A stretch of 64,000 nucleotides of DNA, taken from NCBI GenBank assembly GCA_020072965.1, contig JAIQFY010000021.1, forward strand, positions 16,424 through 80,423, given 5' to 3'. Shown piece after piece: positions 45,584 to 55,067 of the stretch. This DNA is from Terriglobia bacterium. GTDB lineage: Bacteria; Acidobacteriota; Terriglobia; JAIQFV01. Under the pieces are notes generated by a model that saw only the letters and a program-made list of their open reading frames with translations, had not been told where the DNA came from and did not search any database. The position numbers and the translations under genes are program-made. Each line of letters opens with the position of its first letter. The stretch's first letter is position 1.

Positions 45584-47008
45584 TTAGAACTTTGCCTGGC
45601 GAAGAGCTTTGAGTCTGGAGGTCAGGGCCTGGTAGAGATCAAGTCTTCCATACCCTAAATCACTGGTGAGTTCTTTGGCGTGTGAGAGTGCATCGACACC
45701 CCCGAAGAAATCTGTTTTGGGATCAAATTGGAGCAACAGACCAGGAGCCCCTGCCACAAATGGAGCGCTGAAGGAGGTACCCCAGGCAGCCGCGTAATGA
45801 CCGCCAGGATAAGTCGTGATGATTCCCTCCCCGGGGGCAGCCAGGGTGATCAGACCCGATCCAAAATTCGAGAACGTGCTGCGGACGTCGAGATTGGAAG
45901 TGGATGCCACCCCAATGACGTTTCGCAAAGCCGCAGGATACCTCAAATCATCCGTCCCGTTATTCCCGGCCGAGGCGATGCAGATAACCCCATGATCAGT
46001 GGCGTAATTAATCGCTCGAACGAATTCCTGGGAAGAACCCGCCAGGCTGAAGCTCATATTAATCACGTTAGCGCCATTATCGACCGCATAGTAAATGGCG
46101 CGAATGATGTCAAACGTATTTGAGCTGCCATCGGCTTGAAAGGCCTTCAGAGGCATGATCTTGGCGGTGGGGGCCACCAGATGTACGATCCCAGCCACCA
46201 TGGTGCCATGACCAAAAGCCGCAGGAAGCTTGTTGGCATCCAGAAAGGCGACAGTGGATTGATCCAGGAAAGCCACCGTCGATTGATTCAAAACCGCAGA
46301 GTTCGTTTGATCAAGGAAAGCCACGGTGGACTGATCCAGAAAGGCCACAGTCGATTGTGCGAGGTCGCTCCACTCGGAGGCGACTCCTGCAACATTGTGG
46401 ACGAAATCAAAACCCGGCACCAGCCATCGCCTCAGCGCCGGATGATTGGGATCAACCCCCGTGTCAATAATGGCGATCGTCCCTGAACCGCTTGCCATGC
46501 CTTGAGCGCTTGTCAGGTTGATGATCGTGGCTGCTGCCTGATTGACATAACTGGTCCTGACGATGTCTCCCGAAAATGAGGTAGTGCTTGTGTTACTCAG
46601 GGCATCAAGGAAAGCCACTGTCGACTGACTCAGACTTGCTCCTGCTAATGCCTCGGGAACGAATACGCCACCTACCTGCTCGAAGCTTTGAACTGAATCA
46701 TCAGCCTTAACATGGTCTTCCAAAGTCGCCGGATCCGATCCGGCCGGTCCACTCACCAGGAAGACGTCGTGGCCCGGGGTGTCCACACCCCGGATAACTT
46801 GCAGGCCGTTCTTATCGCATACAGTATCGCGAGTTGCAGCCGGAGTCCTGAGAATAAATAAATTGCTGGCAACTGCCTGAAATTGAGCGGTTGTGGCTGG
46901 GGAGGCGCTACGACCGAAGAATCCCTGCGGAAAAACAATCCAGCAGAGTAGCATGAACAAGGGAAGCCAGACGTACCGTTTTGCATTAAATCTCATGATG
47001 GACTTCAT
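45584..47008 (-). CDS. Secreted subtilase (S8) with QSTVAFLD repeats, paralog 2
   Basis: 474 residues, with an N-terminal hydrophobic export signal (YVWLPLFMLLCWIVFPQGFF). The triad is IIDTGVDPNHP, FGHGTMVAGIVH and WGTSFSAPFVAGAPG. Four QSTVAFLD copies sit between Asp and His in the same two-pair layout as the neighbouring paralog, and a fifth copy lies in the prodomain (SLSQSTVAFLDALSNTS). The two genes are clearly a tandem duplication: catalytic regions such as HLVAPTAKIMPLKAF are near identical. ATG 46996 is an alternative start. It follows the zinc-finger protein gene by about 290 bases. Confidence 0.9.
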   Translation of the reverse strand: MKSIMRFNAKRYVWLPLFMLLCWIVFPQGFFGRSASPATTAQFQAVASNLFILRTPAATRDTVCDKNGLQVIRGVDTPGHDVFLVSGPAGSDPATLEDHVKADDSVQSFEQVGGVFVPEALAGASLSQSTVAFLDALSNTSTTSFSGDIVRTSYVNQAAATIINLTSAQGMASGSGTIAIIDTGVDPNHPALRRWLVPGFDFVHNVAGVASEWSDLAQSTVAFLDQSTVAFLDQTNSAVLNQSTVAFLDQSTVAFLDANKLPAAFGHGTMVAGIVHLVAPTAKIMPLKAFQADGSSNTFDIIRAIYYAVDNGANVINMSFSLAGSSQEFVRAINYATDHGVICIASAGNNGTDDLRYPAALRNVIGVASTSNLDVRSTFSNFGSGLITLAAPGEGIITTYPGGHYAAAWGTSFSAPFVAGAPGLLLQFDPKTDFFGGVDALSHAKELTSDLGYGRLDLYQALTSRLKALRQAKF

Positions 47009-47298
47009 CCCCTAACCCCATATCGGAAAAACCTGCGTATGAGCACTCCGCTATTCTTTGATAACCCTTGGACCTAACCCCGATCATCTTCGGGTGGAAC
47101 GCTCAAGGGTCGTGAGAGCATTCTCTCAGGAGAACCTTCCCCCAAGAGTTGCCTGAGTGATATATCCATCATCCTGGCAACCCCAACGATGGCAAGGCAC
47201 AGACCAACTCCCAAACACTCTCGTATCGCTTGTTCCATGCTACCCTCCAACCCGGTGAAATGGCCGGGCCGAAATGTACACCGGCCCGGGCGCTTCCA

Positions 47299-47991
47299 TT
47301 ATTTCTTGTCCTTCTTGTTCACCCGCTTCGGCTTCAAATCCGAATGTTCCATGTGATGCCCCTTCACGAGCTGATTCAGGGAAATCTCCATCAGCCGGGT
47401 GATTTCCATATCATTGACAGGCACACACAATCGCAAGCGCTTTCTCGCCTCGCATTCCAACTGGAACTCGCCCAGTTGGTTGCTCACAGTCCGAGCTACA
47501 ATGTCCTTTCCCGCCAGGAGGAAAACCGGCACATGCGAGTGCCGCTTGGAAGGTTCCTTGAAATTGGCAATTTGACCAACCAGAACCACTTGTGAAGAAC
47601 CCGGCTCGTGATCCAGTCGCAGATCCAGTGAGAAATTGGCGGCATGATCCCTGTAAAGTGCCTGCCGGGTCATTCCCTGACGGGAACGCACGCCTGCGGG
47701 CAAGGGGCTTCGGAAACTGTCAAAGACCAAGCGCGGCACAAACCGGGGCAAACGTCTCAACTTTTCCGGCTGGTTCATGGCAAGAATCGCCTTTGCAACT
47801 CGCTCGACGGAGAGAGGAACCTGAAATTGTGGCTCGGCCTTGGCAATCCTCGCCAAATCAAGGAACAGCCGCGCCGTGCGCCGGCACTTGCTGCAACCGA
47901 GTTCCAAGTGCCTTTCCATGGAATTGCGATCGATTCCCTCTGTCAAGCCGCGAGCAAAATCGCTCCATTCAGTGATGTCATAATGCTTCAT
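47299..47991 (-). CDS. Zinc-finger anti-sigma-like protein with beta-sandwich tail, paralog 1
   Basis: 230 residues. MERHLELGCSKCRRTARLFL (residues about 25-44) has the HxxxxCxxC arrangement of zf-HC2-type anti-sigma domains. A conserved linker follows (DSFRSPLPAGVRSRQG), then a C-terminal beta domain (VLVGQIANF ... TVSNQLGEFQLEC) resembling carboxypeptidase-regulatory-like folds. No membrane segment is evident. It is paralogous throughout to the 217-residue protein at 56765-57418, down to PLPxGVR and NxLGEF. Both lie between a CHAT gene and a subtilase gene. Binding the cassette's ECF sigma factor is a reasonable inference from the HC2-type motif and position. Confidence 0.68.
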   Translation of the reverse strand: MKHYDITEWSDFARGLTEGIDRNSMERHLELGCSKCRRTARLFLDLARIAKAEPQFQVPLSVERVAKAILAMNQPEKLRRLPRFVPRLVFDSFRSPLPAGVRSRQGMTRQALYRDHAANFSLDLRLDHEPGSSQVVLVGQIANFKEPSKRHSHVPVFLLAGKDIVARTVSNQLGEFQLECEARKRLRLCVPVNDMEITRLMEISLNQLVKGHHMEHSDLKPKRVNKKDKK

Positions 47992-48656
47992 TGGCCACCC
48001 CTGGCTTGTTTCTCAACAAGTTCTGGCCTCAACAACCGTGTATCTGCAGTCGAAGTCAGTATTTTTGCGGGAAGAACTGTAAGCCAAGCCATACTTATAA
48101 AATCGTTGTCCTTGGTCATAATACTCATTGGTCGGCTCGCTCCATCAGACCTGAAACAATCAAATCTAACATGTTTAGAATCAGTGCATTATTGTCGATT
48201 GGGGGTTGCTCCGTAGTGTAACGCGTTGCATTCGTATCTTGAACCCTCGCAACCTTTAAACCCATCTGAAGGCCGATTCTTGCTGGGAAGTCAACGCACT
48301 AGCCTCCAACCAATGAGGGTTACGATTGAGAGACAAAAATATACCCAATGCAAGAATTTTTTCCATGTTAAGCCTAAATTTCGCCCCTGGCCCCGTTTCA
48401 TTGGTCAAAATTGATAATGAATCTATGGACATCAACATGGGGAACTCATCCTTCCTAAGTTCAGCCACCCAGCTTGTCTTGAACATTGGAACACCCCTCA
48501 GGAGCAGCCTTTGTCTCAGCCCGTTCTAAGATCTCAAATGGCAGGTCTCGTTTGGGGTCCAAAGGAGGGGTTTAGAGAAGCCTCAACCATGATAGCCTGG
48601 TGGGGCCCCCGAGTTCCTCGAAGAGGAACCTGGAGCCCCACCATTCTTCCCGATAT
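47992..48656. other. Intergenic region with hairpin and shared motif
   Basis: No gene recognised over about 660 bases. TAACGCGTTGCATTCG at 48219-48234 nearly repeats 45192-45207. A strong stem, GGTGGGGC...GTTCCTC / GAGGAAC...GCCCCACC (48599-48642, three-base inner loop), lies just past the DUF5666 stop and may end that transcript, though no T-run follows. Confidence 0.5.
48599..48642 (-). terminator. Hairpin downstream of DUF5666 gene
   Basis: Outer arms GGTGGGGC (48599-48606) and GCCCCACC (48635-48642), and inner arms GTTCCTC (48613-48619) and GAGGAAC (48623-48629), form a long interrupted stem starting 14 bases past the DUF5666 stop. It lacks a U-tract on the minus strand, so an intrinsic terminator is not certain. 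Confidence 0.5.
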
Positions 48657-49892
48657 TTAGAACGATCCCTGCAGGACCGACGCGCTGCCACTCAAGACTT
48701 GGACAGCGTGTATATCAAGAACTGACGAGAAACCCGGGCAGGCCGAACCACACTGCAGTCGTAATTCACCTCGTCCCCGATTGTCCGTCGTGAAGGACCC
48801 GACGTTGACCGAGCCGCCATTGACGGTGACTGCCACACTGAAAGTCGAGGTGGGAGCGAGCTTATCCCCTTTCACCTTCAGCGTTTGTGCGACACTCCCC
48901 TCTTGCGACTCGAATTCCACTTCGGCATCTCCCTCAGCTTCCCTTGGGGCATTTCCGGCGGGGCTCAATTGAATTTCACGCGAAACGGTTTGAGGCGCGC
49001 TGTTGGCGGCACCCCCTGCTCCGCCATGGTCATCCCCCCCAGCGTGCTCAATCTCTGCTTCTGCCGCACCTTCCACCTCAATTTTTTGAGCGATAATACT
49101 AAAATCCCTGGCCATCATACCTTTGATCTCGACGTCCGCTCCAACCAACAGCGTTCCCTCAACCCGAGTGGCATCAGTCTTACTGATGGCGACACTGATC
49201 GAGGGTTGCTTTGCAATTTCGAGAGTGAGTATATTTCCGTTGACGGCGGTGATGGTCCCGTGGAGTTCGAGTTCAGCTTGATCCTCCATCTTTTGACCCA
49301 CTTCCACCTGGGTGACGATCAATTGTCCGTTCTGCATGAAGCCATCCACGTCCACGGGTTGACCCGAGCGCAGATCGCCCGGCTGGAGCTCGTGATTGTC
49401 CCCGCGATGCCGGATGTGGGCGGAAGCGGTAACCGAGATACTCGACCCGCCGATGGTCAGTTTGGCGGTGCCGTCGCTCAAGTCCATATCTTCAATTTCA
49501 CCACGCATGCGAAACTCATTTTCGGTTTCGTTCTCCGCTTGAATTTCAAACCTGCGCGCATCGATGCCCTTGGATGTGAAGATGCCTCTCGCTTCGATGA
49601 ATTGCCCCAAACTCAAGTCGTCCAGGGACCTCTCGACGTCACCTGCTCTCACGATCTTCGTCAGATCATCCACCAAGACAATTGTTTGAGGTCCCCCCGA
49701 AGAGGGCGTGCTCAAGGAAACCGTGAGTCTTCGAGCGGTCGAAGACGTCCTTTCAATTTGCGTAATTCTGCCCTTGAATTCAATTTCATTGTCACTGCCA
49801 AATACCGCGGTCTGTGAGGCGAGTCCGAAACTCAAGATCAGCCCGAAAATGGCGATCTTAAGAGTACTCCCCCGGCGAATTTGATTCTTCAT
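48657..49892 (-). CDS. Secreted DUF5666 repeat protein
   Basis: 411 residues from ATG 49892, with GAGGAG six bases upstream; the TTG two codons earlier is discarded. A signal peptide (IAIFGLILSFGLASQTAVFG) is followed by four or so DUF5666 beta units (EFKGRITQIERTSS; FRMRGEIEDMDLSDG; LELHGTITAVNGN; VGADVEIKGMMARDF), OB-like barrels of unknown function seen in secreted proteins. A His/Gly-rich linker (EHAGGDDHGGAGG) leads to a C-terminal beta domain. It sits between the CHAT gene and the zinc-finger gene of the second cassette, where the first cassette has nothing, so it may be an insertion in the cassette or an extra secreted output. Confidence 0.82.
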   Translation of the reverse strand: MKNQIRRGSTLKIAIFGLILSFGLASQTAVFGSDNEIEFKGRITQIERTSSTARRLTVSLSTPSSGGPQTIVLVDDLTKIVRAGDVERSLDDLSLGQFIEARGIFTSKGIDARRFEIQAENETENEFRMRGEIEDMDLSDGTAKLTIGGSSISVTASAHIRHRGDNHELQPGDLRSGQPVDVDGFMQNGQLIVTQVEVGQKMEDQAELELHGTITAVNGNILTLEIAKQPSISVAISKTDATRVEGTLLVGADVEIKGMMARDFSIIAQKIEVEGAAEAEIEHAGGDDHGGAGGAANSAPQTVSREIQLSPAGNAPREAEGDAEVEFESQEGSVAQTLKVKGDKLAPTSTFSVAVTVNGGSVNVGSFTTDNRGRGELRLQCGSACPGFSSVLDIHAVQVLSGSASVLQGSF

Positions 49893-50329
49893 GTTCAACT
49901 CCTCGTTTAAAGTGTTATGAGATTTTTGATTGAACCGCCGCAGTTCTCCCGCGCGTGAGGTGAGACCATGGAGGTGCTCACTCGACTGTCTAATGGATTC
50001 TCAATTGGTGGTTCCACTCCAGGATTTCCCCATGGCAGGAACCGGCGGTTCGATCTCTTCTGCTCGTTGATTAAAGGGTGTGATGCCGCTTAGAAAATAT
50101 ACCCTGCGCCAACGAAATTGAGTTGGGTGCGAGGCTCACGAGGGCATGTCTTTGCCGGTAAATTCGTTTTAATCGCTCCCCTGGCAGACAAAAAACCAAA
50201 GGGTGGCCGGCAATTTCAGATTCAATTCGAATGCGGGGGAAAAAGGGCGGGGGAAAAAGGATTGCTGTAAAGCGTCTTTGACAGTCGTGAAGGGGGAAGG
50301 AAGTGCAAAGACCGTGCTCCGCATTTCGA
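49893..50329. other. Intergenic region
   Basis: Gap between the TPR-CHAT and DUF5666 genes. No gene or notable repeat seen. It is long enough for a separate promoter for the DUF5666 gene. Confidence 0.35.
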
Positions 50330-53236
50330 TCATCCAGCGGGCAAGTCCCTCTTTTGCGTTCCTTCAGGAGAAATCACATCGCCGATCATCACAAAGGGGG
50401 CCCAATAGTAAGGGTGTGGGTAATTCTGTCGAAGGTCCTGGATCGCCCTTTGAACGGCTGTGGATTTGTTCGAACAGTTCGGAAGATGCGAGTAGAAGGA
50501 CTTCATGAAATCGGCGGTGCTCTGATCGTTCACATCCCACAGGGAGACAAGAACCGCCTTCGCACCCGCATAAAGGAGGCCGCGGACCAATCCGAGGAGT
50601 TCGTCTCCGCCCACTACCACGTTTGAACCGGTGGCGCAGCCACTGAGAGTGACCAGTTCCGAGGAGAGGTTGAGGTGATAAAGGTCAAACAAACTGAGCA
50701 TGGAGTCCCCCAACCGGATGGCCGAGAACATGGGGTTGTCCTGACGGAATAACCCGTGGGTGGCGATATGCAAGAAGCGGCAGGTTGAACCCACACCGCG
50801 CAATCTTTGCTCGTTGGCTTCTTCTCCCAGGTAAAGCTGGGGATTCGGAAGGGTTGAAGCCACCGCTTGAACCTCATCCAGGATCTGAGGCGCCTGAACA
50901 TCCGGAATGCCGAGAATAAGGGAGCAGTCTTCCGGCCTTGTTTGCTTGGAACAACAGAGATAATAAACGCTGGCGCTCGGCGCGTAGGAAATGGTGAAAT
51001 CATCCACCAGATAACGCTCTCCATCAAACAGGGCATGAAAAGGGAGGTAGTGCAAAAAGCTGTGCGGGACGACAATTAAATGCGCCGCATGGAGCTTATT
51101 TCGAACCGGAGCCAGCAATTCCTGGTAGAGCTCAGACAGATGCGCCCGGGTGGCTTCGTGCAGGAGCTCCTCGAACGTCCGGACGTATTCCGGCCCCAGC
51201 CGATATTTGGAGAGCTGGAACTGCAACAGACGGAACAGATCGCGGACCTTGGAAATAGACGCCACGGCAACAATTTCCAAGTGTTCCCGGGACAGGAGAC
51301 AGGCATAAATGGTTTGGCGTGCCTCGTAGTATTCCAGCAGGACGGTGTCCGCGGGAATCTGGGCGCGGATGTCCTCCAGACTGACACACCCGGCGTCCTG
51401 CAAAGAGCTGAATTCCATGTCCGTCGATCTCAAGCTCGATAAGGTCTTCAGCAACCGGTTTTCCACATCACGCGCGTGCCGGCTCAACTGTTCAACGCCC
51501 CGGCGGCCACGCTTCTCCTGAAGCATCCCCTGCAAATCAATCTGGTGATAATACCAGTTGAGCTCCTCGCGGAGGCGACGCGCCTGTTCGACGCGGTGAA
51601 GATGGAAAGTTCTCGGGGCGGGCAGGGACTGGGCTCGAAAAGCGATCAAATCAGCCAAGCTGCGCGATTTTGCCTGTTCGATATAGGCAAAAGCCCCCCT
51701 CGGATCAGCACCCGGCCGGCCGCTGTCAAGAGACATCCAGACGAGGCTTTCATACACCGAGAGCTTGTCTTTAAGAAATGCAATCTTCAGCTCTTCAGCC
51801 CGAATCTGACTGCGCAGGTTTTCCAGTCGGGAATGGGCTTCCAGGTACGCCTGCATCGCCGCCTTCTGATCTCCCCGCGCCTCTTGGATCTGCCCCAGCA
51901 CAAAGTATGCCTGGTATCCCTGGGCCGGAGTTTCAATCCGTTTTATCCTTCGGAGGGCGGCGCGGCACATCTTGAGGGCCCGGCGGGATTCACCCGCCTG
52001 AAGATAAAGGCGCGCGAGGAGCAGTTCACACAGTACCGCCTTCGCCGAGAGACCACTCTTCGCAAAGAATTTCAGGGCGGACTGGGCAAGCAGTTCTGAT
52101 TCGGAGGGCCGATTCGCGCGGAAAAGGACCAGGGCCCGGTAGAGGTCAATCAGGGCGGGCCAGAGATGATTTTGTTCGCGCAAAAAGAGTCGGCGGGCCT
52201 TCATGAATGATTGCAGGGCGACAGAAAACTGATTTCGATGACTTGCGGCGATGGCAAGATTTGTCATGGCCTTGGCCGCTTCGTAACCCATTCCCAGTTT
52301 CTTAAAGCTCAGGAAGGCCTGCTCCGCCAGTTGGCTCCCTTCCTCGCTTAAATTCAGTTCCAGGTACATTTCGGATTGGTCCAGATCGCACAGCGCGCGG
52401 TGGTAGACATCGCCCACCCGCTCACAATGTTCCCGTGCCGCCTGGTACATCGAAATGGACCGCGTGTACTCGCCCCGCAAGTAGTGCAGGTATGCGATGT
52501 TGTAGTCCGCTTCCGCGACCAGCAGGGGCATGCGATTCTCTTCGCAATAGGTCCGGGCTTCCTGATAGATCTGCTCCGCCCGGGTGAAATCATTCAGGCT
52601 GATTTCGCACACCGCGATATTGCTGAGCGCCGCGGCCACATCGACTTTTTCGCCCCGCCGGCGAAACTCCCGGAGAACCTGCTGATACAACCGGAGTGCC
52701 TCGGAGAACCGATCCTGTCGGTAGAGGATATTTCCGATATTACCTTCGAGGCGAGCTAGACGGGCACGATCCCCATGCTTCCTGAAAATCGTCCGAGCCT
52801 TCTGTGCCCACGCCAAAGCCTCGTCATATCGGCCCAGGTAAATGAGTGTCTGCATCGCACCGCTCAGCGTCCGTCCCACATCGAGTTCTCGATGGTGCCG
52901 CTGAAAAATACGCAGGGCCGCCTTATAATCCACCAGGGCCCGTTTGTAATTTCCGCCAAAGTACCGAAGATGGCCCATGACTCGCCGACACTGGGCGCGC
53001 GCGATGTCATCATTGAGCCGCTCCGCGATCCACTGGGCCGCGCTCGCCAACCGGTCTGCCTGTCGAAGGTCGACGTGAGCGCGTTTCAGCGCCTCTTCAT
53101 AGAGGTGCTCCACCACCGCACGGTGATGAAGCAATTCATCCTTCTCCAGGAACTTTCGGCGGGAAGATGGGTTGCGGAGGCGCAACAGCCGGGTCACGAA
53201 CTGTTCCATGCGCTCGGGGCTGACGGGAAGGTTCAT
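50330..53236 (-). CDS. Cytoplasmic TPR-CHAT caspase-like protein, paralog 1
   Basis: 968 residues without a signal peptide. About ten TPR units occupy residues 60-450 (for example LEGNIGNILYRQDRFSEALR and ADYNIAYLHYLRGEYTRSIS). A helical linker follows, then a CHAT domain from about 650. The catalytic dyad is HIATHG (His near 827) and LSGCATG (Cys near 867), followed by GGDELLGLVRGLLYAGAKAV. The start codon overlaps the stop of the ECF sigma gene (ATGA), so sigma and CHAT are made together. CHAT domains are caspase-like peptidases; the TPR region likely binds a partner that triggers or restrains it. It aligns along its whole length with the 967-residue protein at 57732. Confidence 0.92.
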   Translation of the reverse strand: MNLPVSPERMEQFVTRLLRLRNPSSRRKFLEKDELLHHRAVVEHLYEEALKRAHVDLRQADRLASAAQWIAERLNDDIARAQCRRVMGHLRYFGGNYKRALVDYKAALRIFQRHHRELDVGRTLSGAMQTLIYLGRYDEALAWAQKARTIFRKHGDRARLARLEGNIGNILYRQDRFSEALRLYQQVLREFRRRGEKVDVAAALSNIAVCEISLNDFTRAEQIYQEARTYCEENRMPLLVAEADYNIAYLHYLRGEYTRSISMYQAAREHCERVGDVYHRALCDLDQSEMYLELNLSEEGSQLAEQAFLSFKKLGMGYEAAKAMTNLAIAASHRNQFSVALQSFMKARRLFLREQNHLWPALIDLYRALVLFRANRPSESELLAQSALKFFAKSGLSAKAVLCELLLARLYLQAGESRRALKMCRAALRRIKRIETPAQGYQAYFVLGQIQEARGDQKAAMQAYLEAHSRLENLRSQIRAEELKIAFLKDKLSVYESLVWMSLDSGRPGADPRGAFAYIEQAKSRSLADLIAFRAQSLPAPRTFHLHRVEQARRLREELNWYYHQIDLQGMLQEKRGRRGVEQLSRHARDVENRLLKTLSSLRSTDMEFSSLQDAGCVSLEDIRAQIPADTVLLEYYEARQTIYACLLSREHLEIVAVASISKVRDLFRLLQFQLSKYRLGPEYVRTFEELLHEATRAHLSELYQELLAPVRNKLHAAHLIVVPHSFLHYLPFHALFDGERYLVDDFTISYAPSASVYYLCCSKQTRPEDCSLILGIPDVQAPQILDEVQAVASTLPNPQLYLGEEANEQRLRGVGSTCRFLHIATHGLFRQDNPMFSAIRLGDSMLSLFDLYHLNLSSELVTLSGCATGSNVVVGGDELLGLVRGLLYAGAKAVLVSLWDVNDQSTADFMKSFYSHLPNCSNKSTAVQRAIQDLRQNYPHPYYWAPFVMIGDVISPEGTQKRDLPAG

Positions 53237-53823
53237 TCCTCGAAGTCCCTCTCTTCCAGGGCCTTTTGAAGGCGACTCAGGCAGCGACCGCGGATGAAAC
53301 CCAGGGAACCGGTGGCGAGGCCGAGTTTCTGCGCCACCTCACGGTAAGGGATGGGGGGGTGCTCGTAAAAAAGAAGTTGAATCAATTGCTGACAGCGATC
53401 TGAAAGACCCGCAACCGCTTCTCGAACGATTTGTTCACGCTCGACATCCTCCATCAATTGGGGCGAGACGGCGGGTTCGTTGCCAAGTTCTGTTTCATCC
53501 TCCTCGCTGACCTCCCGGCTCGCCTGACGCCGCTGTTTCAGCTTCCAGTGAAACGCCTTGTGGGTCGCCATGGTGATCAGCCAGGAACGGAAAGACTCCA
53601 CTTTTCGAAGTCGTGGGAGCTCGGAATAAAGATCCAGACACACCGCCTGGAAAATGTCGGCGGCGTCTTCCGGTGCCGCATGGTACTTTATGGCAATGGA
53701 ATAAATCAGGTTCTTGTACTTATCGATCAGGGCGGACCAGGCTTCCTCATTTCCAGCCAGGCACTCGCGGACCAGTTGCGAGTCCTCCCACTTCATTGCC
53801 GCATTGCTCAATTCGACTGTCAT
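53233..53823 (-). CDS. ECF-type sigma factor coupled to TPR-CHAT, paralog 1
   Basis: 196 residues. Region 2: WSALIDKYKNLIYSIAIKYH and DAADIFQAVCLDLYSELPRL, then FRSWLITMATHKAFHWKL. Region 4: LSDRCQQLIQLLFYEHPPIP and REVAQKLGLATGSLGFIRGR, a full helix-turn-helix. Its stop codon shares four bases with the CHAT start. It is the first gene of the second cassette. A GAGG about 11 bases upstream of the ATG is the likely ribosome site. It should direct RNA polymerase to cassette or distant promoters; targets unknown. Confidence 0.9.
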   Translation of the reverse strand: MTVELSNAAMKWEDSQLVRECLAGNEEAWSALIDKYKNLIYSIAIKYHAAPEDAADIFQAVCLDLYSELPRLRKVESFRSWLITMATHKAFHWKLKQRRQASREVSEEDETELGNEPAVSPQLMEDVEREQIVREAVAGLSDRCQQLIQLLFYEHPPIPYREVAQKLGLATGSLGFIRGRCLSRLQKALEERDFEE

Positions 53824-54362
53824 CCGATTAGGAACCTCTCCGAATTCACCAACAGGATGGCCTCACGTCTCGCGTGGAATTTTCCGGCATTCCGATCAAT
53901 CTTTTTCGCAAAATGTGAGGCGCCTTGCGAGCCCACAGTTCCTCTGTCAGCTGCCGGAACTGTCACTGTTTCCCTCTGGGTACCCGCAATGCCCCCCCTG
54001 AACTTTCGTGTGTTGACGTTAGGATAGGCGAATCACCGCAGGGTGAGCAGCGTTAACGGGAAATAAGATCATCCCTAAGGTGTGGCCTGGGGTTGAAAGC
54101 GGCCACATGCTCTATTCGGAAGGCTACCTGGTCTAATCAAAAAGGCGACCCCACTCCCCTTTGCCGCTCCATTCAAAGAGGAGGCCATGAAGGTTCGAAA
54201 TGCGAGGAGACACGTCACACTTCTCGAGAATAACGGCTGTGACCCTCCCGAATTGTGGATGCCTCTCCCGATCCCTCGCCAGGATTTTCATTCTGGCGCA
54301 GCAAGGATTCTTTTTCAATCGAAAAAACGCGAAACGTCAAAAAAGGAGGGTTTGCGGGGGAA
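53824..54362. other. Intergenic region between the two sigma-CHAT cassettes
   Basis: Separates the HD-GYP gene (end of cassette A) from the sigma gene (start of cassette B), both on the minus strand. No gene is convincing: a 61-codon frame at 54133-54318 starts with TTG and has no motif. The promoter for cassette B should be in the part nearest 53824. Confidence 0.4.
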
Positions 54363-55049
54363 TCAGTTTTGCTGGGAAGTGAAGTGGAGGTATTCCGTAA
54401 AGAGCTCGACGAGTCCGGGGTCAAATTGCTTTCCCGAAAACTTCTTCAGCTCTCCCACGGCCTCATCCAGGGACATTGCCCGGCGATAGGGGCGGTCATG
54501 CGTCATGGCGTCGAAACAATCGAGGAGGGTTATGATGCGGGCGCCCAGCGGGGCAACCTCTCCCTTCAGGCCAGCGGGGTATCCTTTGCCATTGTAGTTT
54601 TCATGATGATGAAGAATGTACAGGCTGACCTTTTCCATCCCGATGATCTCCTTGGTGATAGCCCATCCGTACTCGGGATGTTTCTTCATCAGCTTCCATT
54701 CTTCGGGTTGGAGCGGCCCGTCCTTGCGGAGGATGGCATCGGGGATTCCGACCTTGCCGATATCGTGGAGGGTCGCGGCGATCTGAATATCTTCAATCTC
54801 CTGGGGAGTCAAATCGAGCATCTTGGTCATCCCCAGCGCCCAGTTGGTCATCTGGGCTCCATGAGTGCCCGTGCACTGATCCTTCAAATCCAGCAAGGCC
54901 ACCATCGAGTCCACAGCAGAAAGAAGGAAACGCCGCGCCTCTAATGCGCCAGGAGGCACACTGCAGTACTCTGATTTCACCCTGGCACTTCGGCGGGCCT
55001 TATCCGGCCACTTTGACTCAGAGAACTTCGAGAACGCGGCGTCTCCCAT
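54363..55049 (-). CDS. HD-GYP domain cyclic-di-GMP phosphodiesterase-like protein
   Basis: 228 residues; GAGG just before the ATG. After about 40 variable residues comes an HD-GYP domain: TGTHGAQMTNWALGMTKML, LHDIGKVGIPDAIL (the HD metal ligands), HHHENYNGKGYPAGLKGE (HHExxxGxGYP, with Asn where Asp is usual) and RIITLLDCFDAMTHDRPY. HD-GYP proteins hydrolyse cyclic-di-GMP to GMP or pGpG. No receiver or membrane domain is attached, so it is a minimal stand-alone enzyme. It begins 18 bases after the S8 subtilase gene and is probably the last gene of that operon, linking the CHAT cassette to second-messenger control. Confidence 0.85.
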   Translation of the reverse strand: MGDAAFSKFSESKWPDKARRSARVKSEYCSVPPGALEARRFLLSAVDSMVALLDLKDQCTGTHGAQMTNWALGMTKMLDLTPQEIEDIQIAATLHDIGKVGIPDAILRKDGPLQPEEWKLMKKHPEYGWAITKEIIGMEKVSLYILHHHENYNGKGYPAGLKGEVAPLGARIITLLDCFDAMTHDRPYRRAMSLDEAVGELKKFSGKQFDPGLVELFTEYLHFTSQQN

Positions 55050-55067
55050 GTGTTCCTCTTCCCTCCC

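Noticed and set aside
48885..49817. 310-codon plus-strand frame
   Set aside because: It lies opposite the DUF5666 gene, whose signal peptide and repeats are clear; a shadow.
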